A stretch of 64,000 nucleotides of DNA from Streptomyces angustmyceticus (GCF_019933235.1 NZ_CP082945.1:4308501-4372500), one strand, 5' to 3'; positions 50,917 to 60,054 are shown, numbered from the stretch's first letter. Program-made: numbers and translations. Notes: generated by a model from the letters alone, not told the origin.

Positions 50917-53900
50917 GTGAGATTCCGGATTCTGGGTGCGACGGAGGTCCTGGACGCGCAGGGGCAGCCGGTACCGCTGGGCGGGGCGCGGGTGCGGGCG
51001 CTGGTGGCCGCGCTGGCCCTGCGGGGCGGGCGGCCGGTGACCGTGCGGACGCTGATCGACGAGGTGTGGGCCGACGCGCCGCCGCAGGACGCGCCGGGTG
51101 CGCTGCAGGCGCTGGTGGGGCGGCTGCGGCGGACGCTGGGCAAGGGCGCGGTGGAGTCGCTGCCCGGAGCGTATCGGCTGGTCACGGAGCCGGACGAGGT
51201 CGATCTGCTGCGGTTCGAGCGGCTGGTCGACGCCGGCACGTGCAGCTTGCAGGAGGGGGACGCGGCCGCCGCGGCCGAGACCTTGCGCACGGGACTCGCG
51301 CTGTGGCGCGGGCCGGTGCTGAGGGACCTGCCCGGCGGGGCGGGGGCCGCCCATGGCCCCGAGGCGTTACGGCTGGCGGCGCTGCACGGCCGGATCGACG
51401 CGGACCTGGCGCTCGGCCGCGCCGAGGAGCTGCTGCCCGAGCTGCGGCAGCTCACCGCGGACCATCCCCTGGACGAGCCGTTCCGCGCCCAGTTGATGCG
51501 GGCGCTGCACGGCGCGGGCCGGGGCGCCGCCGCGCTGGCCGTGTACGAGCAGACCCGGCAGCAGCTCGCGGACCGGCTCGGTGCCGACCCCGGTCCCGAA
51601 CTGCGCGCGCTGCACGCCCAGTTGCTGGCCCAGAGTCCAGGGCCGGATGTGACGGGCCCGGATGTGACGGGCCCGGAGGCGACGGGCCCGGAGGCGACGG
51701 GCTCGGATACGACGGCAGGCGAGCCGGCGGCATCGGAGGTAATGGCCCCGGGAGCGTTGCCTCCGGGAGCGACGGCCCCGGGGACAGCGGCTCCGGACGT
51801 GACGCCCGCAGCGACGACGGCTCCGAATGCGCCGCCCGGCCCGACGGCGGCCCCGTATACCGCGCCCCCGGGGACGGCCTCCCCGGACGTGGCCCCCTCA
51901 GGGGCGACACCCCCGGACGCGACGCTCCGCAACGGCAATCTCCGGGCCCGGCTCAACTCCTTCGTCGGACGCGAGGCCGAACTCACCTCCCTCCAGAACG
52001 TCCTGCGCTCCCGCCGGACCCGGCTCGTCACGCTCACCGGAGCGGGCGGCTCCGGCAAGACCCGGCTCGCGGAGCAACTGGCGGGCTCGCTCGCCGCGGA
52101 ACACCCCGACGGCGTCTGGGTCACCGAACTCGCGCCGCTGGACTCCCCGGAGGCGGTGCCGGGAGCCGTACTGTCCGCACTCGGGCGACGGGACACCACC
52201 GTCTTCTCGCCCGCCATGGAGGCCCGCCGGGCCGCCGAACACGCCGACCCGGCGGCCCGGATCATCGACCACTGCGCGTCGCGCCGGCTGCTGCTCGTCC
52301 TCGACAACTGCGAGCACGTCGTGGGCGCCGCCGCCGCCCTCGCCGATCTGCTGCTGCGGCACTGCCCGGGGCTGACCGTGGTGGCCACGAGCCGGGAGCC
52401 GCTGGGCGTCCCCGGCGAGACCGTCCGCCCGTTGGAGCCGCTGCCGCCGGCCCCCGCGCACCAGCTGTTCACCGAGCGGGCGGTGGCAGTACGGCCGGAA
52501 TTCCGGGCCGCTGACGACCCCGCGGCGGTCGACGAGATCTGCCGCAGACTGGACGGCCTGCCGCTCGCCATCGAGCTGGCCGCGGCCCGCCTGCGGCTGC
52601 TCTCCCCGCGCCAGATCGCCGGCCGGCTCGACGACCGTTTCCGGCTGCTGACCAGCGGCAGCCGGACCGCGCTGCCGCGCCAGCAGACGCTGCGCGCGGT
52701 CGTCGACTGGTCCTGGGAACTGCTCGACGAGCCCGAGCGCGCACTGCTGCGCCGGCTGTCGGTGTTCGCCGGCGGCTGCACCCTCCCGGCGGCCGAGGCG
52801 GTCTGCGGCGAGCCGGCCGAGGACGTGCTCGGCCTGCTCGGGGCGCTGGTGGACAAGTCGCTGCTGGTCGTCGACCACCGGGGCGCCGAGCCCCGCTACC
52901 GGATGCTGGAGACCATCCACGCCTACGCCAGGGAGCGGGCCGCCGGCCGCCCCGAGGAGCACGAGCGCACCCTCGCGCGGCACACCCGGCACTTCCTGGA
53001 CTTCGTCACGGACGCCGAGCCGCGGCTGCGCTCCGCCGAGCAGCTGCCGTGGCTGGCGCGTACCGAGGCCGAGGTGGACAACGTACGGGCCGTGCTGCAC
53101 CGCGCGGTCACCGGCCGGGACGTGGACACCGCACAGCGGGTGGTGCTGGCCATGGGCTGGTTCTGGTGGCTGCGCAACTACCGGGAGGAGGGCGCCTCCT
53201 GGGTGGACCGGACCGCGGCCCTCCACCCCGCCCCCGAGCACCTCGCCGACACTGACCCGGTGTTCTGGGCGCAGATGGAACTCCGGCTGCTGCGCCTCTT
53301 CCTCCTCCAGGACCAGCGCCTCGACCGCCACGCCGACATCCCGCAGAACCGCGCCCTGATCGACCGGCTGCTGACCGCCTACCGCGACCCGCATCCGCGC
53401 AGCGCCCGTTTCCCCGGCCTGCTGTGGCCGTTCACCGCGTTCTTCCTCGGCAGCTACGACGAGATCCTCTCGCTCATGGACGGTGCCGTCGCCACCACCC
53501 GCGCGCTGGGCGGCAGTTGGGAGCTGGGCGTCTCCCTGATGTTCCGTACGCATCTCGCGTTCGATCTGCCCGGCGGCCTGGAGTCGGCAGAGGCGGACGA
53601 GCCGGAGCTGGCCGCGCTGGCCCGGCGGGTCGGCGACCGCTGGATGCTCGCCCAGGTCGCCTCCGCCACGGGCCAGATACGCCAGCTCCGCGGCCGCTAC
53701 GACGAGGCGCGTACGGCCTACGAGGAGGCGCTCGCGCTGACCTGCGAGCTGGGTGCGCACTCGGAGGGGCCGTTCCTGCTGTCCCGGCTGGCCGAGCTCC
53801 ACTTCGCCGCCGGTGATGTGGACGGTGCCGAGAAGGCGCTGATACGGGCGGACGAACAGGCCGTCGAGTGGGGCGTACAGGACCCGCAGGCCTTCAACCA

Positions 53901-54579
53901 CCTGCTGCGCGCCCGGATCGCGCTGTGGCACGGGAGGCCCGAAGCGGCGCGCGAGGCGTGCGAGGCGGCGCGCCAGGCCGCCGCTCTGGGCACTCCGCCG
54001 CCGTATTTCGCGGTGGTGCTCGACGCGTTCGCGGGCCGGCTGGCGGCGGAGACGGGCGAGCTGACGGAAGCACTGAGCCGGTGCCATCAGGCGCTGAGCT
54101 TCGGGCTGACGCTGAACTGCACCCCACCGGTGCTGGCCGCCGCCGTGGAATCCGCGGCACCGGCACTGCGGCGCGCCGGCCGCCCCGACGCCGCCGCCCG
54201 GCTGCTGGGCGCCGCCGACGCCTGGCGCGGCGACCTGCCCCGGACCGTCCCCGAGCAGGAGGACGTACGGCACACGGCGGCCACTCTGCGCGCCGTGCTG
54301 GACGACGCGGGCGCGGGCGGCGAAGACCACCGACACGAGGGTGACCACGACGGCAGGGGCGACGGCGGACATGACGGCACTGGCGACGACGCATCCGGGG
54401 CCGGGCAGGGCCGCGCGTACGGCATCGGCCCCGCCGGCGCATACGACCGGGGGCATGCCGACGGCCGCGCCGGAGAACGGGGCGGCATACCCCGAGGCCA
54501 CCGGTACGAGACCCTGCACGCCGAAGGCACCCGCCTCACCCCGGCCGCGGCCTTAGCCCTCCTGACTCCGGCACCTTGA
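50917..54579 (+). CDS. SARP-type regulator with NTPase and TPR domains (AfsR-like), two TTA codons
   Basis: 1220 residues from GTG 50917, which gives the family start MRFRILGATEVLDAQGQPVP; GACAAT six bases upstream hints at leaderless expression. Domains: OmpR-type winged helix (1-90), BTAD (about 95-240; LRFERLVDAG, DEPFRAQLMRALHGAGRGAA), a Thr/Pro linker with 15-bp repeats (about 245-345), NB-ARC-like ATPase (Walker A LTGAGGSGKTRLAEQLAG; Walker B LLLVLDNCEHV; VVATSREPLG), then helical repeats to about 1110 and a Gly/Asp/His-rich tail. TTA codons at 51367 (codon 151) and 54553 (codon 1213) imply dependence on bldA. It is a candidate pleiotropic or pathway activator. Confidence 0.92.
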   Translation: MRFRILGATEVLDAQGQPVPLGGARVRALVAALALRGGRPVTVRTLIDEVWADAPPQDAPGALQALVGRLRRTLGKGAVESLPGAYRLVTEPDEVDLLRFERLVDAGTCSLQEGDAAAAAETLRTGLALWRGPVLRDLPGGAGAAHGPEALRLAALHGRIDADLALGRAEELLPELRQLTADHPLDEPFRAQLMRALHGAGRGAAALAVYEQTRQQLADRLGADPGPELRALHAQLLAQSPGPDVTGPDVTGPEATGPEATGSDTTAGEPAASEVMAPGALPPGATAPGTAAPDVTPAATTAPNAPPGPTAAPYTAPPGTASPDVAPSGATPPDATLRNGNLRARLNSFVGREAELTSLQNVLRSRRTRLVTLTGAGGSGKTRLAEQLAGSLAAEHPDGVWVTELAPLDSPEAVPGAVLSALGRRDTTVFSPAMEARRAAEHADPAARIIDHCASRRLLLVLDNCEHVVGAAAALADLLLRHCPGLTVVATSREPLGVPGETVRPLEPLPPAPAHQLFTERAVAVRPEFRAADDPAAVDEICRRLDGLPLAIELAAARLRLLSPRQIAGRLDDRFRLLTSGSRTALPRQQTLRAVVDWSWELLDEPERALLRRLSVFAGGCTLPAAEAVCGEPAEDVLGLLGALVDKSLLVVDHRGAEPRYRMLETIHAYARERAAGRPEEHERTLARHTRHFLDFVTDAEPRLRSAEQLPWLARTEAEVDNVRAVLHRAVTGRDVDTAQRVVLAMGWFWWLRNYREEGASWVDRTAALHPAPEHLADTDPVFWAQMELRLLRLFLLQDQRLDRHADIPQNRALIDRLLTAYRDPHPRSARFPGLLWPFTAFFLGSYDEILSLMDGAVATTRALGGSWELGVSLMFRTHLAFDLPGGLESAEADEPELAALARRVGDRWMLAQVASATGQIRQLRGRYDEARTAYEEALALTCELGAHSEGPFLLSRLAELHFAAGDVDGAEKALIRADEQAVEWGVQDPQAFNHLLRARIALWHGRPEAAREACEAARQAAALGTPPPYFAVVLDAFAGRLAAETGELTEALSRCHQALSFGLTLNCTPPVLAAAVESAAPALRRAGRPDAAARLLGAADAWRGDLPRTVPEQEDVRHTAATLRAVLDDAGAGGEDHRHEGDHDGRGDGGHDGTGDDASGAGQGRAYGIGPAGAYDRGHADGRAGERGGIPRGHRYETLHAEGTRLTPAAALALLTPAP

Positions 54580-54581
54580 GG

Positions 54582-54647
54582 CCGACGGCCCGGCCCAATG
54601 CCCCGAAGCCGGAGCCGACGGCCCGGCCCAACGCCCCCAAGCCGGAG
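54582..54647. repeat. Tandem 33-bp duplication downstream of the SARP gene
   Basis: Two 33-bp copies beginning CCGACGGCCCGGCCCAA differ at two positions; a degraded third follows. They lie between the convergent SARP and sigma-factor genes and could fold into GC-rich hairpins at the transcript ends. Confidence 0.7.
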
Positions 54648-54759
54648 ATGCCGCCCCTCCCCCGGAGCCGACGGCCGGTCCGCCCCCGAAGTCGGCAGCC
54701 CGGCCCCGCACCCCTGAGCCATCCCGCCCAACGCCCCCAGCCCCAGCCGCCCCGCTCCC

Positions 54760-56811
54760 TCAGCGACAGCTGATCGTCGACCGCGCCCAGTCCCCCAGCG
54801 CCACCACGTTGAAGGGCGACGCCGACTCCGTCACCAGCCGCAGCGTCCGGTGGCCCGCCAGCGGTACATGCACCGGCACCGCCGGATGCCCGCCGTGCAC
54901 CACCGCCGACCGCCACTGCCGCACCCCGTCCGCGTAGACGGAGAAACGCAGCGCCCCCAGCCCCAGGCTGAGATCGTCGATGCCCGCCACGGCGTCGAAC
55001 GCGGTGCACCGGCGGTTGAGGTCGATGGTCACCGAGGACCGCGCGTGCACGCTCACGCCGTGCGGGTACCGGGTGCCGGCGATCTTCGGTGACCGCCGCT
55101 GCCACATCCAGCTGCTCGCGGCGGTGCGCACCTCCGGTGCCCTGCCGTCGCCGGTGAAGTCGCGGTCGAGCGCGTTGAGCCGGTACACGGTCGTGGCGGG
55201 CAGCGGCGGCTTCGGCTTCGGTGGCTTCGGCGAGGGCCGGGGCGGCGCGGGCTCGGGGGCCGGGGCCGACGGCGGCGCCGGGCGGGGCGCGGGCCGCTGC
55301 GGCGTGCGCGACGGGGCGGCCGTCGGCTCCGGCCCCTGCGTACGCGCCGTAGGTTCCGGCTTCGGCTTCGGGCGCGGACTCCGCTGCGCGCTCCGCTCCG
55401 GGGCCGGTGCCGCGCCCGCCGCCGGCGGCAGCGCCGGCCGCGAGGGCGCCGGCCGGTGCGGCGCGGCCGGGGCCGGCTGCGCCGATCCGGCCCGCGGCTG
55501 CGTCGACGGCTTCGGGGAGCCGGTCAGCGCCAGCGCCAAAGCCGCGCCCGCCACCACCGTCGTCCCCACGCCGAGACCGACCTTCACCGCCGTGCCCAGC
55601 CCCTTGCCCACAGCGGCACCACCGGCACCACCGGCACCTCCCGCCGCACCGGAACCCGCACCGCCCGCGGCCGCCGCCGCGCCCTGACCACCGGCGCCCG
55701 CGGCCGTCGCCGCACCGGCACCGGCCGCCGCACCCGCCCCCGCGACACCCACCGCGGCGGCCGCCGCCTTGACGGCGTACCCGGCGGCCAGCCAGCCGAT
55801 GACCGCGACCGGCAGCAGCGCCCCGATCCGCTGATTGACGTCCTCGACCTCCAGCGCGGCCAGCCGGCACCGGGCGCATTCGTCCAGATGCTTGCGCAGC
55901 CCCCGCTCGGCCCGCGTCCGCAAGCCGCCGCGCGCGTAGGCGCCGAGCCGGTCCGCGTACCGCGCGCAGTCGCCGCCGGTCGTCAGCGACTGGCTGACGT
56001 GCGCCTGCAGGTACGCCTGCCGCAGGCCCTCCCGGGCCCGGTGCGCCAGGACGGCCGTGGCGTTCGCGGTCAGCCCGAGCAGCGGCGCGACCTCGCTGGG
56101 CGACTCGTCCTCGACGGTCGTGTGCCACAGCACCGTCTGGTAGCGCTCGGGCAGGCTGCGGAACGCCTGCACGGCCATCGACTGCTCGGCCTCGTGCAGG
56201 GCGCGCACCTCCGCGCCCAGGTCCAGGGTCGCCTTCTCGCCCGGCGCGGCGGTCGCGGTCACCGCGAACACCGCGAAGTCCTCGACCAGTTGCTCCCGGC
56301 GCGCCGTCTTCGCCCAGGAGGCGGCGACCCGGCGCACGGTCGTCAGCAGATACGCGCGCACCGCGGACTCGGGGCCCGCGCCGCCGCGCACCGCCTGCAG
56401 GGTGCGCGCGAAGACCTCACCGGTCAGATCCTCCGCGGTGTGCACGTCCCGGCAGCAGTTCCGGGCGTAGCGCCGGACCGCCTCGGCGTGCCGGCGGTAC
56501 AGCTCCTCGTACGCGCCGTCGTCCCCGGCGCGCAGATCGGCGAGCAACTGGGCATCGGACGGCGGAAGTCCGCCGTCCGCGGGAGCGGCGGCCGGGCCCG
56601 CCCGGCGGGAACGGTCGCGCTGCGGCGGCACGCTGGGTCCCTCGTCCGCCCGGTGGCGGGCGCGGTCGTGCCGCTCGCCCGGCCCGCCGGCCGTGTCCGG
56701 CTTCAACGGCCCGGCCTGACCGGGAATCTGTCCGGACGGCGTCCCTCCGGCCCCGGCCTCGTCCACTCCGGCCTCGCCGTCGCGCCGCCCGTCCCGCCCG
56801 TCAACACCCAT
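54760..56811 (-). CDS. ECF sigma factor fused to zinc finger, membrane segments and an NPCBM-like domain
   Basis: 683 residues if the ATG at 56811 is used; the ribosome-binding site is poor and ATGs further upstream exist. Order: disordered N-terminus (1-85), sigma region 2 (about 86-165; DGAYEELYRRHAEAVRRYAR, AEDLTGEVFARTL), region 4 (about 200-265; AFRSLPERYQTVLWH, SEVAPLLGLTANATAVLAHR), an anti-sigma-type zinc finger HLDECARC (308-315), a hydrophobic segment (about 333-350), Ala/Gly-rich region, a second hydrophobic segment (GLGVGTTVVAGAALALALTG), a Pro-rich linker and a C-terminal domain like NPCBM (ASSWMWQRRS, GVSVHARSSVTIDL, FSVYADGVRQWRS). Sigma, inhibitor and external sensor are thus one chain. 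Target promoters unknown. Confidence 0.88.
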   Translation of the reverse strand: MGVDGRDGRRDGEAGVDEAGAGGTPSGQIPGQAGPLKPDTAGGPGERHDRARHRADEGPSVPPQRDRSRRAGPAAAPADGGLPPSDAQLLADLRAGDDGAYEELYRRHAEAVRRYARNCCRDVHTAEDLTGEVFARTLQAVRGGAGPESAVRAYLLTTVRRVAASWAKTARREQLVEDFAVFAVTATAAPGEKATLDLGAEVRALHEAEQSMAVQAFRSLPERYQTVLWHTTVEDESPSEVAPLLGLTANATAVLAHRAREGLRQAYLQAHVSQSLTTGGDCARYADRLGAYARGGLRTRAERGLRKHLDECARCRLAALEVEDVNQRIGALLPVAVIGWLAAGYAVKAAAAAVGVAGAGAAAGAGAATAAGAGGQGAAAAAGGAGSGAAGGAGGAGGAAVGKGLGTAVKVGLGVGTTVVAGAALALALTGSPKPSTQPRAGSAQPAPAAPHRPAPSRPALPPAAGAAPAPERSAQRSPRPKPKPEPTARTQGPEPTAAPSRTPQRPAPRPAPPSAPAPEPAPPRPSPKPPKPKPPLPATTVYRLNALDRDFTGDGRAPEVRTAASSWMWQRRSPKIAGTRYPHGVSVHARSSVTIDLNRRCTAFDAVAGIDDLSLGLGALRFSVYADGVRQWRSAVVHGGHPAVPVHVPLAGHRTLRLVTESASPFNVVALGDWARSTISCR

Positions 56812-56969
56812 CTTCGAGGCCCCCGAAGCCGCCGTCACACCGGAATACCGCGCCAGCGTGCCACACCACGCCCCCGCGGCCGGGGGTCCTGACCGCCATC
56901 CACTCATCCGGGGTGCCTCCACGGACACCCGTACGGGCATGCACCCGTCCGGGCCATCCCGTGCAAACG

Positions 56970-57200
56970 GGCCACGGTCTCAGCGGACCGTACGCACCGC
57001 AGGGGTCGCCAGCGGCACTCCCGGGCGCCGACCGACGGCGACCAACGCGCCACACGCTCCGCAGCCCCACACGAGCCACGGCCTCAGCGACCCCGGACGA
57101 GCACTCTCCGCAGCCCCGCACGAGCCAGGGGCCTCCACAGCCCCGTACGAGCCACATCCTCAGCGACCCCCACACGGGCGACACTGACTCCACGGCCCCG
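56970..57200. repeat. Imperfect repeats upstream of the ECF gene
   Basis: Variants of GCCCCRYACGAGCCA recur at about 57063, 57113 and 57140, and GAGCCAC-N3-CTCAGCGACCCC at 57073 and 57149, with a weaker copy near 56983. Units of about 25 bases are nested in one of about 76. No gene is present in 56812-57322; the far end holds the atrA terminator. Confidence 0.55.
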
Positions 57201-57255
57201 TACCCGCCCCGAAGGACACACGAGGCCCGCGCCTCCCCGACCACACCGTCGTGCC

Positions 57256-57315
57256 GGCCGGCCCCGCCCCAGGGGCAGACCCCGCGATCGGGTCCACCCT
57301 GAGGCGGGGCCGGCC
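57256..57315 (-). terminator. Hairpin downstream of atrA
   Basis: GGCCGGCCCCGCC (57256-57268) and GGCGGGGCCGGCC (57303-57315) are exact complements around a 34-base loop that can fold further. It lies eight bases after the atrA stop. Confidence 0.65.
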
Positions 57316-57322
57316 GTGGAAC

Positions 57323-58228
57323 TCATCCGACGGGCCGCGACCGCAGCCCTTCCAGCAGGATTTCCAGCAGCCGCGCGGAGGCGGCCTGCTGGTGGCCGGG
57401 ATCGGGCAGCGTCGGCGCGCCCGTGGCGATCACTAACAGGATGTCGGCGACCGTCACATCGGCGCGCAGCTCACCCGCCGTCTTGGCGCGCTCCACGAGC
57501 CGCCCGACGACCTCCAGCAGCGCGCCGGCACCGGCCATCTCCTCGTCGGCCTGCGCCGCCCCGGCCGGCTCGCCCTCCGGGGTCTCGCGCGGGGCGACCA
57601 GCCGGAGATCGACCGGGACCCCGTCCGTGCCGGGCGCCATCCGCTGCTGCGGCACCCGCGCCTCGCTCAGCCCGTCCGGCACCCGGGGCCCGTCCGCGCC
57701 CTCCGACGCCTGCTCCGCGGACCGGTCGGTGTCCGCGCTCGCCCGCAGGATGCCCGGCGGCAGCAGCCGTCCGGCACCCGAGGCGACCGACGTCCGCAGG
57801 AAGCGGGACAGCGCCGACCAGGCGTCGTCCTCCTGCCCCAGCGCCGTACGCGCCTGGTCCGTCAGCCGTGAGGTCTCCTCCTCGGCTATGCGGCGGACCA
57901 GCACGTCCTTGCTCGGGAACCGGCGGTAGACCGTGCCGACGCCGACCCGGGCCCGCCGGGCCACGTCCTCCATGGGCGCGCCGTACCCCAGCTCGCCGAA
58001 CACCTCGCGCGCGGCGCGCAGCACATGTTCCAGATTGCGCTGGGCGTCCACCCGCAGCGGCGTGCTGCGGCCGCCCGTCCCCGTCCGGGCACCGTTGCTC
58101 ACCGCGGCGCCGTTGCCCTTGCCGTGGTGGGCGCCGTTGGTTCTGCCGTGCTCCTTGTCGCTCCCGGCGCCGTCGGAGGCCTGTGCCATCGCGACGGTGG
58201 TCGGCCAATGAGAGCCCTGAATATGCAT
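57323..58228 (-). CDS. atrA: TetR-family regulator AtrA
   Basis: 301 residues from ATG 58228, with GGGGGA six bases upstream. A variable N-terminus of about 60 residues precedes the TetR helix-turn-helix (VLRAAREVFGELGYGAPMED, VARRARVGVGTVYRRFPSKD). The ligand domain contains a variable insert rich in Gly, Glu and Pro. Sequence and the place beside a type II NADH dehydrogenase match AtrA, known to activate actinorhodin, streptomycin and daptomycin pathway regulators and other genes. One TTA codon (57436-57434, codon 265) suggests bldA dependence. A promoter and a 19-bp palindrome lie upstream. Confidence 0.93.
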   Translation of the reverse strand: MHIQGSHWPTTVAMAQASDGAGSDKEHGRTNGAHHGKGNGAAVSNGARTGTGGRSTPLRVDAQRNLEHVLRAAREVFGELGYGAPMEDVARRARVGVGTVYRRFPSKDVLVRRIAEEETSRLTDQARTALGQEDDAWSALSRFLRTSVASGAGRLLPPGILRASADTDRSAEQASEGADGPRVPDGLSEARVPQQRMAPGTDGVPVDLRLVAPRETPEGEPAGAAQADEEMAGAGALLEVVGRLVERAKTAGELRADVTVADILLVIATGAPTLPDPGHQQAASARLLEILLEGLRSRPVG

Positions 58229-58268
58229 AGTGATCCCCCGGTAATGTCGTCTCCCCCCGGAGACTCCC

Positions 58269-58287
58269 CGCCCTGACAGTCAGGGCG
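58269..58287. promoter_or_regulatory. 19-bp palindrome in the atrA leader
   Basis: CGCCCTGAC-A-GTCAGGGCG has nine-base perfect arms with one central base. It is 41-59 bases before the atrA ATG and downstream of its likely promoter, so it may act as an operator or leader hairpin. It does not match the GGAAC/GTTCC pattern I recall for AtrA itself. Confidence 0.5.
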
Positions 58288-58312
58288 TACCGATGACAGG
58301 GTGCACCCCAAC

Positions 58313-58342
58313 GAGGTACGAACATAGTTGAGCCCGGGTCAA
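58313..58342 (-). promoter_or_regulatory. Probable atrA promoter
   Basis: On the minus strand TTGACC (58342-58337) and TACCTC (58318-58313) are 18 bases apart, about 85 bases before the ATG, with the palindrome just downstream. Confidence 0.4.
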
Positions 58343-58522
58343 GAATGAAGGGGGCGTTCCGCGCAATGCGCCCCCCGATCGGACCAAGGGGGCCGATCCA
58401 CCAGGATTGCACCCCGGCGCTTTTGCCGTCATCCCCCCTCTGACCAGGGAAGCTGCGCCTCCGCGCGCGGAACACGCCGTTCCGTCCCCAAGGTCGCGGC
58501 CGGTCATACATTTCGACGGGCC

Positions 58523-58531
58523 TGTGGACAA
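58523..58531. promoter_or_regulatory. Single perfect DnaA-box sequence upstream of the NADH dehydrogenase gene
   Basis: TGTGGACAA is the exact complement of TTGTCCACA, the preferred Streptomyces DnaA box, 135 bases before the ndh start. One nonamer alone can occur by chance. Confidence 0.3.
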
Positions 58532-58665
58532 AGGCGCTCCGGCGGTGCGTCATGGAACAGTGCTGTGCTTTCCCGGGGGTGCAGCTCCCGATGGTGGCCG
58601 CGCCGCCGGCCGCCCTCCGGATCGGTGCCGCCCGGGGCCTGGTCGACACCGCGAGGAGAACCTCT

Positions 58666-60054
58666 GTGAAGACTGTGTCTTCGAACGACGTGACGCGCAT
58701 TCTCGTTGTCGGCGGCGGCTACGTGGGGATGTACACCGCCCTGCGGCTGCAACGGAAACTGAAGCAGGAGCTGCAACAGGGCACCGTCGAGATCATGGTG
58801 GTCGACCCCGAGCCGTACATGACCTACCAGCCCTTCCTGCCCGAGGCCGCGGCCGGTTCGATCTCCCCGCGCCATGTCGTCGTACCGCTGCGCCGGGTGC
58901 TGCCGCGGTGCAAGGTCGTCATCGGCGAGGTCACCGCCGTCGACCACGGCGACCGCCGGGCCACCATCACCACCCTGGCCGCGGAGGAGACCGGCAACGG
59001 CGCCATCGAGGTGGAGTACGACGAACTGGTCCTGGCGCCCGGCTCGGTCTCGCGCACCCTGCCCGTCCCGGGCCTGGCCGACGTAGGCATCGGTTTCAAG
59101 ACGGTCGAGGAGGCCATCGGCCTGCGCAACCACGTCCTCGCCCAGCTCGACATCGCCTCCTCCACCCGCGACCCGGCGGTCCGCGACGCCGCGCTCACCT
59201 TCGTCTTCGTCGGCGGCGGCTACGCGGGAGTCGAGGCGCTGGCCGAACTGGAGGACATGGCCCGTTACGCGGTCCGCTACTACCACAACATCCAGCCCGA
59301 GGACATGAAGTGGATCCTGGTCGAGGCGACCGGCCGCATCCTGCCCGAAGTGGGCCCCGACATGGGCCGTTACGCCGTCCGTGAGCTGCGGGCCCGCAAC
59401 ATCGACGTACGGATGGAGACCCGGCTGGAGTCCTGCGAGAAGCGGGTCGCCCGGCTCAGCGACGGCTCCCGCTTCCCGACCCGGACCCTGGTGTGGACCG
59501 CGGGCGTCAAACCGCACCCCATCCTGGCCGCGACCAAACTGCCGCTGAACGCCCACGGCCGCCTCCAGTGCACCCCCGCGCTCCAGGTCGACGGCGTCGA
59601 CCACGCCTGGTCGGCCGGTGACGCGGCCGCGGTCCCCGACCTGACGGCGCCGGCGCCCGCGGGGCCCGACGAGCCACGCGCCCTGTGCGCCCCCAACGCG
59701 CAGCACGCCGTCCGCCAGTCCAAGGTGCTCGCCGAGAACATCGCGGCGGCGGTGCGCGGCGGCCCGGTCCGGGACTACGCGCACAAGTACGTCGGCTCGG
59801 TCGCCTCGCTCGGCCTGCACAAGGGCGTCGCGCACGTCTACGGGCGCAAGCTGAAGGGCTACCCGGCGTGGTTCATGCACCGCGCCTACCACCTCAGCCG
59901 GATCCCGACCTTCAACCGCAAGGCGCGGGTGCTCGCCGAATGGACGCTGGCCGGCCTGTTCAAACGCGAGATCGTCTCGCTCGGCTCGCTGGAGAACCCG
60001 CGCGCGGAGTTCGAGCTCGCGGCGGGGACCGGACGTCACAACGAGGCCAGTTGA
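58666..60054 (+). CDS. ndh: Type II NADH dehydrogenase
   Basis: 462 residues from GTG 58666, with GAGGAG eight bases upstream; earlier in-frame starts (58552) lack family similarity. FAD-binding ILVVGGGYVGMYTALRL begins at residue 12, NADH-binding FVFVGGGYAGVEALAELE follows mid-protein, and WSAGDAAAVPDL is the second FAD contact. The C-terminal amphipathic region (FKREIVSLGSLEN) fits membrane attachment. It passes electrons from NADH to menaquinone without pumping protons. It is divergent from atrA. Confidence 0.93.
   Translation: MKTVSSNDVTRILVVGGGYVGMYTALRLQRKLKQELQQGTVEIMVVDPEPYMTYQPFLPEAAAGSISPRHVVVPLRRVLPRCKVVIGEVTAVDHGDRRATITTLAAEETGNGAIEVEYDELVLAPGSVSRTLPVPGLADVGIGFKTVEEAIGLRNHVLAQLDIASSTRDPAVRDAALTFVFVGGGYAGVEALAELEDMARYAVRYYHNIQPEDMKWILVEATGRILPEVGPDMGRYAVRELRARNIDVRMETRLESCEKRVARLSDGSRFPTRTLVWTAGVKPHPILAATKLPLNAHGRLQCTPALQVDGVDHAWSAGDAAAVPDLTAPAPAGPDEPRALCAPNAQHAVRQSKVLAENIAAAVRGGPVRDYAHKYVGSVASLGLHKGVAHVYGRKLKGYPAWFMHRAYHLSRIPTFNRKARVLAEWTLAGLFKREIVSLGSLENPRAEFELAAGTGRHNEAS

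Noticed and set aside
49794..54519. Long leftward open frames opposite the Asn-synthetase-like and SARP genes
   Set aside because: Antisense shadows of well-supported genes, with low-complexity Ser/Arg/Gly composition.
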